DNA of 64,000 bases, from positions 1 to 64,000 of the forward strand of contig JABFXY010000039.1 in assembly GCA_013361525.1 (NCBI GenBank), given 5' to 3'. Position 1 is the stretch's first letter; each line of letters opens with the position of its first letter. Below are positions 40,988-49,926 of the stretch, in pieces. The stretch comes from Polyangiaceae bacterium (GTDB taxonomy: Bacteria > Myxococcota_A > Polyangia > Polyangiales > Polyangiaceae). The notes under the pieces are model-generated. The model did not search any database. It saw only the letters and a list, made by a program, of their open reading frames with translations, and had not been told where the DNA came from. Made by a program: the position numbers and the translations under genes.

Positions 40988-41070
40988 CGCTGACCGCTGA
41001 AAAGCTGACAGCTGAAAAGCTGACAGCTGAAAGCTCACAGCTGAAAGCTGACAGCTGACAGCTGACAGCT
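40988..41070 (-). repeat. Heptamer tandem repeat, right array
   Basis: About 80 bases made of the heptamer TCAGCTG or TCAGCTT (and 8-base variants such as TCAGCTTT) when read on the minus strand. It ends exactly at the base before the hsp20 stop codon. The unit is the complement-side relative of the left array, so the two arrays face each other in inverted orientation. Confidence 0.88.
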
Positions 41071-41694
41071 TCAGTTTCCCTTCGCCGTCGGGCCGGGCTG
41101 ACCGGACTGCAATTGTTTGCCGATCGGGATCGTGCGGCCCGCGAGCTTCTTCTCCGGCAGGGGAGCGGTCACTTGCAGAACGCCGTCCTCGAACGACGCT
41201 TGAATGGCGGTGGAGTCGACGCCCTCCGGGAGCGGAATCGAGCGACGAAAATGCCCGTAGCTGCGCTCGGAGTGCCAATACCCTTCACGCTGCTCCGTCC
41301 GATCGTCGTGCCGCTCGCCACTGATGGTCAGGATGTCGTCCTCGACTTGGACCGAGATCTGGTCTTGCGGAATGCCGGGCAAGTCGGCGCGGATGACCAG
41401 GTTGTTGTCGCGAACGAACGTCTCGATTCGAGGGTTCCACGGCGGCGCGCCCAGCTCGGTCGTCGCGAGCGTGAGGCCCCCCATTCCGAGGCTCTCGAAG
41501 ATACGGTCCATTTCGCCCATGAATCGCCCCATCCATCCGAAGGGGCTCGTGAGCTCGGGGTATCGGGCCAGCGGCGACGCACGCGCCGCGTCGCGCTGAA
41601 TACCCGTCTGTTTTCCTGTCTCGACGGGCTTGTTGGTAGAAGGCGGCTTCTGCCCCGCTGTGGTTATTTGCTTCTCACCTTGGGTCGTGGCCAT
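41071..41694 (-). CDS. Small heat-shock protein, Hsp20 family (second)
   Basis: The 207-residue product has a complete alpha-crystallin domain with VIRADLPGIPQDQISV, DILTISGER and the final TIPIG. GAGGAGG lies at the expected distance before the ATG at 41694, which fixes the start. It shares long identical stretches with the Hsp20 at 29065, including GYWHSERSYG. On this strand it follows the Ser/Thr kinase gene after 92 bases, so it may be the last gene of a three-gene group with that kinase and the radical SAM protein. Its stop codon adjoins the right heptamer array. Confidence 0.95.
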   Translation of the reverse strand: MATTQGEKQITTAGQKPPSTNKPVETGKQTGIQRDAARASPLARYPELTSPFGWMGRFMGEMDRIFESLGMGGLTLATTELGAPPWNPRIETFVRDNNLVIRADLPGIPQDQISVQVEDDILTISGERHDDRTEQREGYWHSERSYGHFRRSIPLPEGVDSTAIQASFEDGVLQVTAPLPEKKLAGRTIPIGKQLQSGQPGPTAKGN

Positions 41695-41786
41695 GGCGTC
41701 CTCCTCTCGAAACGCTGTACGAGAAGGCCCAAGTAGGAAGAGGGCAATCGGGGTGCCAGTCGTCGCCCAGAACGCGCCGCGTAATC

Positions 41787-43460
41787 TCAACGTGTCATAT
41801 GGTCGAGGAGATCGCGTTCGCACGCGGACGTCACCGACGGAAGCCGGCCGGTGATCGTCACCATGACCATTCGAGCGCCATTACGATGCATGGCATGCGA
41901 CGCGGCGAGGCTCTTCATGCTGCGCTCGATGTCGGCGGTGTGATTCGGGTCACGGTAATCGTAATAGTGAACGGCGCCGAAACACTCACCCCGGACGACC
42001 GGCGCATTGATGAATCGGCCGAGCTCGGAGGTCGTCTCCGTCGGCTCCGACTGAAGGCCGAACCCTGCACCTGCGATTCGGGTTTTGATTTCGGGGATGG
42101 AGAGGGCCTTGATGGCCCGGCCCTCGATCGGGATGCTGGGCGCCGCTGTCTCGACGCGCTCGACCGCGTCGAGCGGAGCTGCCGTCTTCGAGGTCGCGAC
42201 GCTGCGTTTCGGTTTTGCCGAGTGATTCGGCTCGCCGCCATACAGTCGGACGAGGACCAATACGAGCGCCGCGACGAGCGGAATGGTGATCGCCGTCGCA
42301 ATGGCGAGGCTTCGCAACCCTCGACGCGGGGATTTTGCCGGGTGAGCGATAGGGCCGCTCGCCGTCGGCGTGACCTGGAGCGCGGTTCGGGTCACGCCGG
42401 CGGAGATCGACGGATCGCGAAGGGTCGCAGGGGAGGGCGCAACGACGTCGAGCGACGAGGCGGAGACGTCCGTCCGGCCCGGAGGCGCAGCGAAGGAGGG
42501 AGCGGGACGCGCCGAATGGTCGTTAGCCGCAAGATCGCTTCCGAGCGCCGCGAGCATTTCGCCGGCCGAGCCCTGACGATCGTATGGCTGCTTCGACGTC
42601 GCCTTTGCGATGACCGGATAGAGGCGAGACCGAACCACCTCTTCGGGTAGCGGCGTGCGACTGCCCGATGCGCGATCGAGCAGCAATTGGAGCGCGCTGT
42701 CGCTGTCGTAGACCGGCCGGCCCGTGAGCATCTCGGCCATCACCAGGCCGACTGCATAGAGATCCGCGGCCGGGCCGATCGTTTCTCCCGCAATCTGCTC
42801 GGGCGCCATGTAGCGGGGCGTCCCGAGCGCTTGGCTCTCGCGCGTCGCAATGGGTGAAGCCGATGGCGAGAGGCCTCGCGCAGACCGCAAGGCCTCGTGA
42901 AGCGTCTTTGCTTTTTCCCCGCTGGCGAGATCCTTGGCGATGCCGAAATCGAGGACTTTGACGAAGAGCTCTTCACCGGGGTGTGAGGTGACGAACAGAT
43001 TCGCGGGCTTGATGTCGCGGTGGACGACGCCGAGGGCATGCGCCTCCATCAGCGATTTGAGGACCTGGGAAGTGACGCGGACGACCTCGGCTTCGCTCAT
43101 TCTGCCGCGAGCGTCGATTCGCTCGCCGAGCGTTTCACCACGCAACAGCTCCCAAACGATGAAAGGCAATCCGCTGTCGGTCGTGCCGAGATCGAGGACG
43201 CGCACCGTGTTCGGGTGCTCGAGCCTCATCGCGAGGTGTGCTTCGCGCGTGAAGCGCTCGCGTGCGTCCGGCGACAGGGCGGCGGACGCGAGCAAGACCT
43301 TGATCGCGACCAGCCGTCCGAGCGGCTCCTGGCGCGCGCGAAACACCTGCCCGAAGCCGCCGGCACCGAGCCGCTGCTCGACGACGTAGCGGCCGGCGAG
43401 CACGGTCCCGGGCCGGACCCCACCGGCGCTGTCGGGACGGGCGCTCGCCGCCGTGCTCAC
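41787..43460 (-). CDS. Membrane-anchored Ser/Thr protein kinase
   Basis: The 557-residue product has a full eukaryote-type kinase domain at about residues 25-290: glycine loop GAGGFGQVF (32-40), Lys54 in VAIK, HRDIKPAN (147-154), and DFG at 171-173 followed by an APE-type element in YMAPEQ. A long linker follows, then a hydrophobic segment (about residues 385-405) that anchors it, and an extracytoplasmic part with three to four Cys residues and no recognised fold. The start overlaps the stop codon of the radical SAM gene by four bases (GTGA), so expression is coupled. The linker is rich in Ala, Pro and Ser. Confidence 0.94.
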   Translation of the reverse strand: MSTAASARPDSAGGVRPGTVLAGRYVVEQRLGAGGFGQVFRARQEPLGRLVAIKVLLASAALSPDARERFTREAHLAMRLEHPNTVRVLDLGTTDSGLPFIVWELLRGETLGERIDARGRMSEAEVVRVTSQVLKSLMEAHALGVVHRDIKPANLFVTSHPGEELFVKVLDFGIAKDLASGEKAKTLHEALRSARGLSPSASPIATRESQALGTPRYMAPEQIAGETIGPAADLYAVGLVMAEMLTGRPVYDSDSALQLLLDRASGSRTPLPEEVVRSRLYPVIAKATSKQPYDRQGSAGEMLAALGSDLAANDHSARPAPSFAAPPGRTDVSASSLDVVAPSPATLRDPSISAGVTRTALQVTPTASGPIAHPAKSPRRGLRSLAIATAITIPLVAALVLVLVRLYGGEPNHSAKPKRSVATSKTAAPLDAVERVETAAPSIPIEGRAIKALSIPEIKTRIAGAGFGLQSEPTETTSELGRFINAPVVRGECFGAVHYYDYRDPNHTADIERSMKSLAASHAMHRNGARMVMVTITGRLPSVTSACERDLLDHMTR

Positions 43461-45250
43461 ACGCCGTCTCCGACGGTGCGGTCGAGCTCCTCGGGATCCC
43501 AGCCGAGCTCGTCGAACCAGCGGCCGCCGATCTGCCGATTGATGGGTAGCGCTTGGTTCGCGACGCCCGCGAACAACACCGCGTGATTGCGGCGCTCGAT
43601 CTCGTCCCCGAGCGAGGCGAGGGCTTTCGCGCGATCGGAGGGGTCGGCGACCGAATCCGCCTCGTGCACGGCCGCCACGAACCGCAGGGCGTCGTCGATC
43701 TTCTCGTTGTAACGATTGACGGCCCCGCCGGGGAGCATCCCGCTATTGGCCTTTTCTTGCATGAGGCGGCGGATTGCGAGGTAGCCGGTACGGACGAGCT
43801 GCTCGCGGGGAAGCCATTTCGTCTCGTAGTTCATTCGATGGATGATCGATGCGCGCTCCATCCCGCGTCGATGCTCCTCCGCCGTGCGGTAGAAGACGCG
43901 ATACCCATAGGACGCCGGGTCTTCGAAGATGTTCGAGGCCGGATCCAAAAACGGAATCATCGGGCAAACCATCGGGTTGACGGCGAGCCCTTTGAATTTC
44001 TGGAGAAGATGGGACGCGTAATCGATCGTCTCCATCACGCTCTTTTCGGTCTGCTCCGGCATCCCGACGAAGTACCAAACGTCGATGGAGTGGATACCTT
44101 TGCCGAGGGCCTCCTCGATCCAACCCTCCATCTCTTCATTGGTGTAGACGCCGCGCCCGGAGAGCTTCGCGATGTGCGGGTCGTGGCTCTCGGGCGAGAG
44201 CGTGATCGACACCTTCGACGGAAGCTTCACCATTTGGTCGAGCACGTCGGGCGGCGTCAGATGAAACTGCTCGAAGCTGACGCTCTTCAGCTGCGTGCCG
44301 GCGAGCTCGTCGAGGAACGAGCCGAGGCGCGACGCGCTCTCGTTGTACGAGCCGACCGAGTAGAAGTGGTAGCCGCTCACGCCGTCGAGCCGCTTCATCG
44401 TGTCGATCTCGAAACGAATCTCCTCGTCCGGCTTGCGCGCCATCGCGCGCTTTTTTCCGAAGATCCTGCGGAAGGCGTCGCGCGAGCCACCGCACCAAGG
44501 GCAGTTGTAGGCGCAGCCGGCGTTCTGCGTGGAGAGGATCTCTCGGATGGGTAGGCCCTTCGTCTTCGGCGCGCGCGGCTGCTGCGACCAGTCGATGCCG
44601 CACGCGAAGGAGTCGGGCTTGTAGGAAAACCCACCATCTTTCACCGCGCCGTTTTCCTTGTAGAGGAGGTTCGGCACGCGGCCGAGATCCGTGCCGGCAT
44701 CCATTGCGCGGAGCAACGCGTCGAGTGGCTCGTGCGTGTCGTAGCCGCGCATGACCATGTCGACGAAGGGGTAACGAATCAGCTCGTCGGCGTAATAGGT
44801 GCTCGAAATCCCGCCGAAGAGGATGGCGATGTCGGGGCGCGCGGCCTTCAACCTCTCGGCGATCTCCAAGGCTCCCTGCACGTGGATCATCCAGTGCAAG
44901 TCGATGCCGACGACCTTCGTGTCGAGCGCTTCGAAGATGCGCTGGATGTCGAGGTGCGGGTACCTCACGAGGAGGCTCGCGAGGTTGAGGAGCTTCACGT
45001 CGTGGCCGCGGTCGCCCAAAAAGCGCTGCAGCGTTTTGAAGCCGACGGGGAAGTACTCGTACAGCGGCGTGATCGGAACGTCGCCGCTCGTGCCGAGGAA
45101 CGGGAAGTAAATGTCGCGGCGGCCGCGGAATTCGAAGACGGCAGGCGCGTGAACGAGGAGCAGATCGGAGCGGAGCGGGCGAAGCACGAAGTGCACACCG
45201 TAGTTCACCCCGTTCGGTCGGGGAACCGGACCGAGTGAAAGCGGGCTCAT
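43457..45250 (-). CDS. B12-binding domain radical SAM protein
   Basis: The 597-residue product has a cobalamin-binding domain in the first part (about residues 50-190, with YEYFPVGFKTLQRFLGDRG and a later FGGISS turn) and a radical SAM domain behind it. The cluster motif is CAYNCPWC at about residues 252-259. The iron-sulfur cluster would split S-adenosylmethionine to a radical, while B12 could assist methylation or rearrangement. I associate this size with the Ta0216-like group (TIGR04190), whose function is unknown. The gene is the first of a coupled group: its stop overlaps the Ser/Thr kinase start by four bases, and it diverges from the AsmA-like gene. Confidence 0.9.
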   Translation of the reverse strand: MSPLSLGPVPRPNGVNYGVHFVLRPLRSDLLLVHAPAVFEFRGRRDIYFPFLGTSGDVPITPLYEYFPVGFKTLQRFLGDRGHDVKLLNLASLLVRYPHLDIQRIFEALDTKVVGIDLHWMIHVQGALEIAERLKAARPDIAILFGGISSTYYADELIRYPFVDMVMRGYDTHEPLDALLRAMDAGTDLGRVPNLLYKENGAVKDGGFSYKPDSFACGIDWSQQPRAPKTKGLPIREILSTQNAGCAYNCPWCGGSRDAFRRIFGKKRAMARKPDEEIRFEIDTMKRLDGVSGYHFYSVGSYNESASRLGSFLDELAGTQLKSVSFEQFHLTPPDVLDQMVKLPSKVSITLSPESHDPHIAKLSGRGVYTNEEMEGWIEEALGKGIHSIDVWYFVGMPEQTEKSVMETIDYASHLLQKFKGLAVNPMVCPMIPFLDPASNIFEDPASYGYRVFYRTAEEHRRGMERASIIHRMNYETKWLPREQLVRTGYLAIRRLMQEKANSGMLPGGAVNRYNEKIDDALRFVAAVHEADSVADPSDRAKALASLGDEIERRNHAVLFAGVANQALPINRQIGGRWFDELGWDPEELDRTVGDGV

Positions 45251-45321
45251 CTTTCCCGCGTTCGGGCCCGACGAATGAAATGCGGCTAAGCTTCGTCGAT
45301 CCCGATGTGGGCCCAGCCGCC

Positions 45322-46743
45322 ATGTCCGAACGAACGCCTACCGAGCCCGAACCTGCCGTTTACGTCGAACCGATCCCGATGAGGAAGCTTCCCGCCGGCG
45401 ATCCGGGGGAGCAAACGCAGTACAGCCAGCCGGCCCAAAAGACGATTCCTCAGGAGCCGCTCGAGCTGACGGATCCGGTCGATCCGACACCGCGCCCGAC
45501 GCTGGTTGACGGCCGGCCTTGGCTGACGCGCCCCGTCAAGATTGGGCTCGGCGTCGTCGGCGGCATCCTTGCGATCATCGGCGCGCTCCTCTTGTACGTG
45601 ACCCTTCGGTTCGACGCGGTGCTTCGCGGCGCCATCGAGGCCGAGGCGAAAGAGCGCGGCATGAAGATCGAGTTCGACGAAGTGGAGTCGACCGGCATCT
45701 TGCCTTGGCACGCCGGCAAGCCGAAGGTCGTCCTCAAGGGCGTCAAGCTCACGAGCGACGAGGCTCCGGACGTCGAGATCGAGGTCGATCGCATCGACGT
45801 CCCGCTGAAGGGCACCTTCCCCGCGTACGAGCCCGGCGTGGTCGAGGTCGCCGGCGCAGAGATCGAGTCGCCCGACTTCCCGTCGATCATCGCGCTCGAG
45901 AAGGCGGCGAAGACCGGCAAGGCGAGCAAGACGACCGCGAACATTTCGGACGCGAAGATCCGCGTCGCGCGCCTGTCGCAGCAGATGCCGCTCACCGTGG
46001 TCGGCAAAGCGAAGCGCATCGACGTCGCCGAAGGAAACGTCGACCTCGACGGCGTCACGCTCGAGCTACCCGTGCCCTTCGTCGACGTGAAGCTCGGTCC
46101 GGTCGACGCGCAGATTCAGCGCCAAGACGACATGACCTGGGCGCGCCTCGATGACTACCAATTCGCGCGCTTCGGTATGCGCGACGACGCCGTGCTCGCG
46201 AAGCTCCAGGCCGACCCAGTCGACAGCCAAAGTGTCGGTAAAGATCTCGGCCTCGATTTGCCGCCGATGAAGATTTCGGGCGAGGTCGAGGCGACGCTCA
46301 AGGGTGAAGAGGCGATGTCCGGGACCTTTTCGATCCTGCTCGACGGCTACGTCCCGCCGCACCCGAAAGAGCTCGACGGCATCCTCCACGAGAAGAAGAC
46401 GAAGCTCACCGGCAAGCTCCGCTACGGCGACAACCTCATCCACTTCGACGACCTCGTCGTCGAGTCCGGTGGACTGAAGATGAAGGGCAACGGCAAGCTC
46501 GATTGGGCGAACGGCGGGACGCTGGTGCTCAACCTCAATGGCAGCGTCGGCTGTGCGCAGCTCGCGACGAGCGCCATCGGGTCTCGCCTCGGTCCGTTGG
46601 CAGGCAGCCTCACCGGCTCACTCGCGGGCGGCCGATTGACCGGCACCGTCGGCGTCACGGTCGGCATTTCGACGAAGCTCTCGGAGATCAAGAACCTCAC
46701 CGTCACGCCGCGGGTGTCCATCGCCTGCAGCATCGGGTTGTAA
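45322..46743 (+). CDS. AsmA/GspN-like membrane protein
   Basis: The 473-residue product has a disordered Pro/Glu-rich start, one transmembrane helix (about residues 67-90), and a long beta-rich periplasmic part with several repeats of GxxV/L-type strands, an internal 'LSTANGGTLVLNLNG'-like segment (GLKMKGNGKLDWANGG) and a Gly-rich final part (about 430-465). This matches AsmA-like and type II secretion GspN-like proteins, which bind lipids or help outer-membrane transport. No other type II secretion genes are near. The start is unsure: in-frame ATGs exist at 45280 and 45235 as well, the latter overlapping the radical SAM gene. Confidence 0.7.
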   Translation: MSERTPTEPEPAVYVEPIPMRKLPAGDPGEQTQYSQPAQKTIPQEPLELTDPVDPTPRPTLVDGRPWLTRPVKIGLGVVGGILAIIGALLLYVTLRFDAVLRGAIEAEAKERGMKIEFDEVESTGILPWHAGKPKVVLKGVKLTSDEAPDVEIEVDRIDVPLKGTFPAYEPGVVEVAGAEIESPDFPSIIALEKAAKTGKASKTTANISDAKIRVARLSQQMPLTVVGKAKRIDVAEGNVDLDGVTLELPVPFVDVKLGPVDAQIQRQDDMTWARLDDYQFARFGMRDDAVLAKLQADPVDSQSVGKDLGLDLPPMKISGEVEATLKGEEAMSGTFSILLDGYVPPHPKELDGILHEKKTKLTGKLRYGDNLIHFDDLVVESGGLKMKGNGKLDWANGGTLVLNLNGSVGCAQLATSAIGSRLGPLAGSLTGSLAGGRLTGTVGVTVGISTKLSEIKNLTVTPRVSIACSIGL

Positions 46744-46753
46744 CGCCGCAAGA

Positions 46754-46766
46754 GGCGCTTCGCGCC
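46754..46766. terminator. Short hairpin between convergent genes
   Basis: GGCGC and GCGCC form a 5-base-pair stem with the loop TTC, 10 bases after the stop of the AsmA-like gene and 30 bases before the end of the minus-strand Usp gene. It is small and has no T-run, so it is only a weak candidate. Confidence 0.25.
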
Positions 46767-46795
46767 GGTACGAGGCCGAATGCGCGCCGCGCAGC

Positions 46796-47302
46796 TCAGG
46801 CGAGCGCGGCGCCAGGAACCATCTCGTCTTCGTCGTAGTCGACCTTGCCCGGCAGTAGCTCCGCGCCTTCGAGGGTCCTGGCGCGAACACAAAGGACCGG
46901 AATGGTCGACAGTCGTACGACCTTTTCGGCGACGCTTCCGAGAAGGACGCGGGACAAGCCGCGGTGACCGTGGGTCCCGACGACGATGAGGTCCGCGTTG
47001 CACGACTCCGCTTCCTCGAGGATCTCGTGCGCGGCGTCACCGTGACGTACGACGCCGCGTACACCCGGGCAGCGCAACCGCAAGCCGCCGATGGCCTTGT
47101 CCATGGCCTCTTTCGCCGCCTCAGCGACGCCGTCGACGTCGACGGTCAACGCGATCGGATAGATCGGAACGGCGATCGCGTACGCGTGCATGACGCTGAG
47201 CTTCGCGTCGAAGATCGTCGCGAGATCCGCGGCGAGCTCGACGGCTTGCTCGGACGTTGGACCGAAGTCGGTCGCGACGAGAATGTTACGAAACGGCGCC
47301 AT
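46796..47302 (-). CDS. Universal stress protein (single UspA domain)
   Basis: The 168-residue product is one UspA domain with the ATP-binding signature GTHGHRGLSRVLLGSVAEKV near residues 111-130 (G-x2-G-x9-G-S). The first strand ILVATDF matches the family. Such proteins bind ATP and help survival under starvation, oxidation or respiratory stress. It diverges from the triple-Usp gene at 47644 across 341 bases, so the pair may share regulation. Confidence 0.95.
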   Translation of the reverse strand: MAPFRNILVATDFGPTSEQAVELAADLATIFDAKLSVMHAYAIAVPIYPIALTVDVDGVAEAAKEAMDKAIGGLRLRCPGVRGVVRHGDAAHEILEEAESCNADLIVVGTHGHRGLSRVLLGSVAEKVVRLSTIPVLCVRARTLEGAELLPGKVDYDEDEMVPGAALA

Positions 47303-47643
47303 GACTCTCCTCCGCTTTGTTCCTCACCGGCCGTGCGCCGAGGCGGGAACGGCTCCTTCGATTCGTCGCGGGTCGTCCGCGCGCGGGAGCACGTTGAATG
47401 ATTGAGTGCAACGGAGGTGCCATCACCGGGCAGTCGTTTCCTCCGCTCGGGGGGCTCGTGTCTTTCGCCGATCGGTGCAGGTGCGCGGTGCAACCGCGCG
47501 ACAATGATTCCCCTGTATGAGCGCATCGAGCACACCCTGGTGCACTTTTGCGCGGGTCGCCGGGGCGGGCGCTCGCACGCAATGCGGCCGCCGAGAGCGC
47601 GCAGGCGGACGGTCGGAACGGGCGTTGCAATCAAACCCTGCAA
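47303..47643. other. Intergenic region between the divergent Usp genes
   Basis: 341 bases without a gene that I can support. No clear dyad, repeat or RNA structure was recognised. Overlapping frames read as low-complexity Arg/Gly sequence. It is likely to carry the promoters for the two stress genes. Confidence 0.5.
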
Positions 47644-48939
47644 ATGACGATCATTTGCGCGACCGATTTTTCCCCGAGCTCCGAGGCCGCGCTGGTCGTG
47701 ACGAGCATCGTGGCGTCGAAGTCTCCGGACGAGGAGGTCGAGATCGTCCATGCGATGGAGTACCCGAACCAGACGGCGCCCCAGGCCGATCTCGACCGCG
47801 CTCGGCGCGAGGCGGCAACGAAGCTCGGCGAGGCCGTCACGCGCTTTCGCGCGCTCGCCGGTCGAGAGGCGCGTTCGCTGTTGCTCTATGGCTCCCCGGT
47901 CGAGGCCATTCCGGAGCTCGCGGCGGTGCGCAAACCCTCCCTCGTCGTCGTCGGCTCGGTCGGCCGTGGTGAGCGCCCGCTGCTCCGAGTCGGCGGCACC
48001 GCCGAGCGCATCGCCCAACGATTGACGGCTCCGCTTTTGGTGGTCCGCAATGCGGAGCCATTCGAGGCCTGGCGCAGGAACGAGCGACCGATGCGCGTGC
48101 TCCTCGGCGTCGACAACGAATCGAGCTGGTGCTCCGCGCTACGCTGGGTGAATCGGCTGCGAACGGCGGGGCCCTGTGCCCTCACCATTGCGCAAATCTA
48201 CTATCCCCACGACGAGCGGGAGCGGTATGGGTTGCCACGCGCGAAGGGCCTCGCGGAGCGCGACGCCGAGATCGAGGAGCTCCTGATTCGAGATATGAAG
48301 TCTCGGATCGTCATTCGAGGCGAGGGCCCGGTCGAATTCCGACCCGTCCTGGGGATCGGACGGCTGGGCGACCACCTCGTCGATCTCGCGCACTCGGAAT
48401 CGACCGATCTCATCGCATTGGGGACACATCAGCGCGCAGGTCTCCTTCGGTTCGCCTCCGTCACCAACGTGACGCTCCACTATGCGCGGTCGGCCGTTCT
48501 GGTCGTTCCGCAGGCCGACGAAGTGAGCGACGCGCGCCCCCCGCGCCGGATCCTCGTCGGGACCGATTTGTCGCACAAATCCGGCAAAGCCATCGCGGAG
48601 GCATATGCGCTCGTCGAAGGCAGGCCGGGCGCGGAGGTCGTGCTGCTCTATGTCGAGGACTCCGTCGTCGCTCAATCTCTGTCGGCGCCCCCGGAAGAGC
48701 TCTTGCGACAGCTGATCCCGCAGGGACGCGGTGAGCAATCGCGGGTGCTCGTCGCGCGTCACGTCGACCCCGCGAAGGGGATCTGCTCGGAGGCGGAGCG
48801 CATCGGTGCGGACGTGATTTGTGTGGGATCTCACGGGCGGACGGGCGCCTCGCGAATGGTGCTCGGCTCGGTCGCGGAGCAGGTCGTGAGGAACAGCCGG
48901 CGCCCCGTTCTCGTCGTGCGCTCGGATGCGGAGGTCTGA
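47644..48939 (+). CDS. Three-domain universal stress protein
   Basis: The 431-residue product contains three UspA-like units: about residues 1-140 (IICATDFS), 145-285 (VLLGVDNESS) and 295-431 (ILVGTDLS). Only the third has a full ATP-binding signature, GSHGRTGASRMVLGSVAEQV, where G-x2-G-x9-G-S is intact. The second has GTHQRAGLLRF without the final part, and the first has a degenerate version, so probably only the third unit binds ATP. Single and double Usp proteins are common, triple ones are not. The ATG at 47644 directly precedes the first strand. The TerC gene follows 15 bases downstream. Confidence 0.88.
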   Translation: MTIICATDFSPSSEAALVVTSIVASKSPDEEVEIVHAMEYPNQTAPQADLDRARREAATKLGEAVTRFRALAGREARSLLLYGSPVEAIPELAAVRKPSLVVVGSVGRGERPLLRVGGTAERIAQRLTAPLLVVRNAEPFEAWRRNERPMRVLLGVDNESSWCSALRWVNRLRTAGPCALTIAQIYYPHDERERYGLPRAKGLAERDAEIEELLIRDMKSRIVIRGEGPVEFRPVLGIGRLGDHLVDLAHSESTDLIALGTHQRAGLLRFASVTNVTLHYARSAVLVVPQADEVSDARPPRRILVGTDLSHKSGKAIAEAYALVEGRPGAEVVLLYVEDSVVAQSLSAPPEELLRQLIPQGRGEQSRVLVARHVDPAKGICSEAERIGADVICVGSHGRTGASRMVLGSVAEQVVRNSRRPVLVVRSDAEV

Positions 48940-48954
48940 GTGTTTCGACGGTGA

Positions 48955-49926
48955 GTGGAGCGTGCTCCGGTGGATGTCAGGACGGTCGGATCGTGGGAGC
49001 TCTGGGTCGGGTTCGGCGCGTTCATCGCGCTGATGCTGACGCTCGATCTCGGCGTCTTTCACCGGCGACCGCACGCCGTCTCTCTAAAGGAGGCATCGAT
49101 TTGGAGCGCCGTATGGGTGTCGCTCGCGCTCCTCTTCAACCTGCTGGTCTATCTGAAATGGGGGGCCGATACCGCGCAGGCGTTCTTGACCGGGTATCTC
49201 ATCGAGAAGGCGCTGAGCGTCGACAACCTGTTCGTCTTTTTTGCAATCTTCAGCGCATTCCGAATTGCGCCGGAATATCAGCATAGGCTCCTCTTTTGGG
49301 GGATCCTCGGCGCGCTCGTGCTTCGCGGTGCGATGATATGGGGTGGCACGGCCCTCCTCGCGCGCTTCCAATGGGTCGTCTACGTGTTCGGCTCCTTTCT
49401 CGTCGTCACCGGCGTGAAGATGCTCATTCGAAAAGAGGAGCGCCCACACCCGGAGGACAGCCGGCTTCTCGGCGCCTTACGCCGCGTCATCCCGACGACG
49501 CGGGAGGTGCGCGGCCCGAGGTTCGTGATGAAAGAGGCGGGCAAGTGGATGGCGACGCCGCTGCTGGTCGTCCTCGTGTTCGTCGAGCTCACCGATATCG
49601 TGTTCGCGGTCGACTCGATCTTGGCGATCTTCGCCGTGTCGAGGGACCCGTTCATCGTCTACACGTCCAACGTCTTCGCGATCCTCGGCCTTCGCTCGCT
49701 GTATTTCGTCCTCGCGAGCGTGGCGCAGCGCTTCGTCTACTTGCAGCCGGGCCTCGCGCTGGTGTTGGTGTTCGTCGGTGTGAAGCTCGGAATCGCGCAC
49801 TGGGTGGAGATCCCCGTTGCGCTGTCGTTGCTCGTCGTTGCGACGCTGCTTACGGGCTCGATCGGCCTCTCGATCCTGCGCGAGCGTCGTTTGCGCCGGC
49901 GATCACCGGGGAGCCAACCGGCGTAG
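48955..49926 (+). CDS. TerC/Alx-family membrane protein
   Basis: The 323-residue product has about nine transmembrane segments and the family features of TerC: an early acidic stretch LDLGVFHRRPH and SVDNLFVFF in the membrane, as well as ELTDIVFAVDSILAIFAV later. Relatives take part in tellurium resistance and in manganese export or loading of exported metalloproteins. The gene follows the triple-Usp gene after 15 bases and may be expressed with it under stress. A GTG start was used. Its 3' end overlaps the convergent gene at 49903 by 24 bases. Confidence 0.93.
   Translation: MERAPVDVRTVGSWELWVGFGAFIALMLTLDLGVFHRRPHAVSLKEASIWSAVWVSLALLFNLLVYLKWGADTAQAFLTGYLIEKALSVDNLFVFFAIFSAFRIAPEYQHRLLFWGILGALVLRGAMIWGGTALLARFQWVVYVFGSFLVVTGVKMLIRKEERPHPEDSRLLGALRRVIPTTREVRGPRFVMKEAGKWMATPLLVVLVFVELTDIVFAVDSILAIFAVSRDPFIVYTSNVFAILGLRSLYFVLASVAQRFVYLQPGLALVLVFVGVKLGIAHWVEIPVALSLLVVATLLTGSIGLSILRERRLRRRSPGSQPA

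Noticed and set aside
40115-41070. CRISPR-like array
   Set aside because: The units are 7-8 bases with no spacers and no cas genes nearby; these are simple tandem repeats around an IS remnant.
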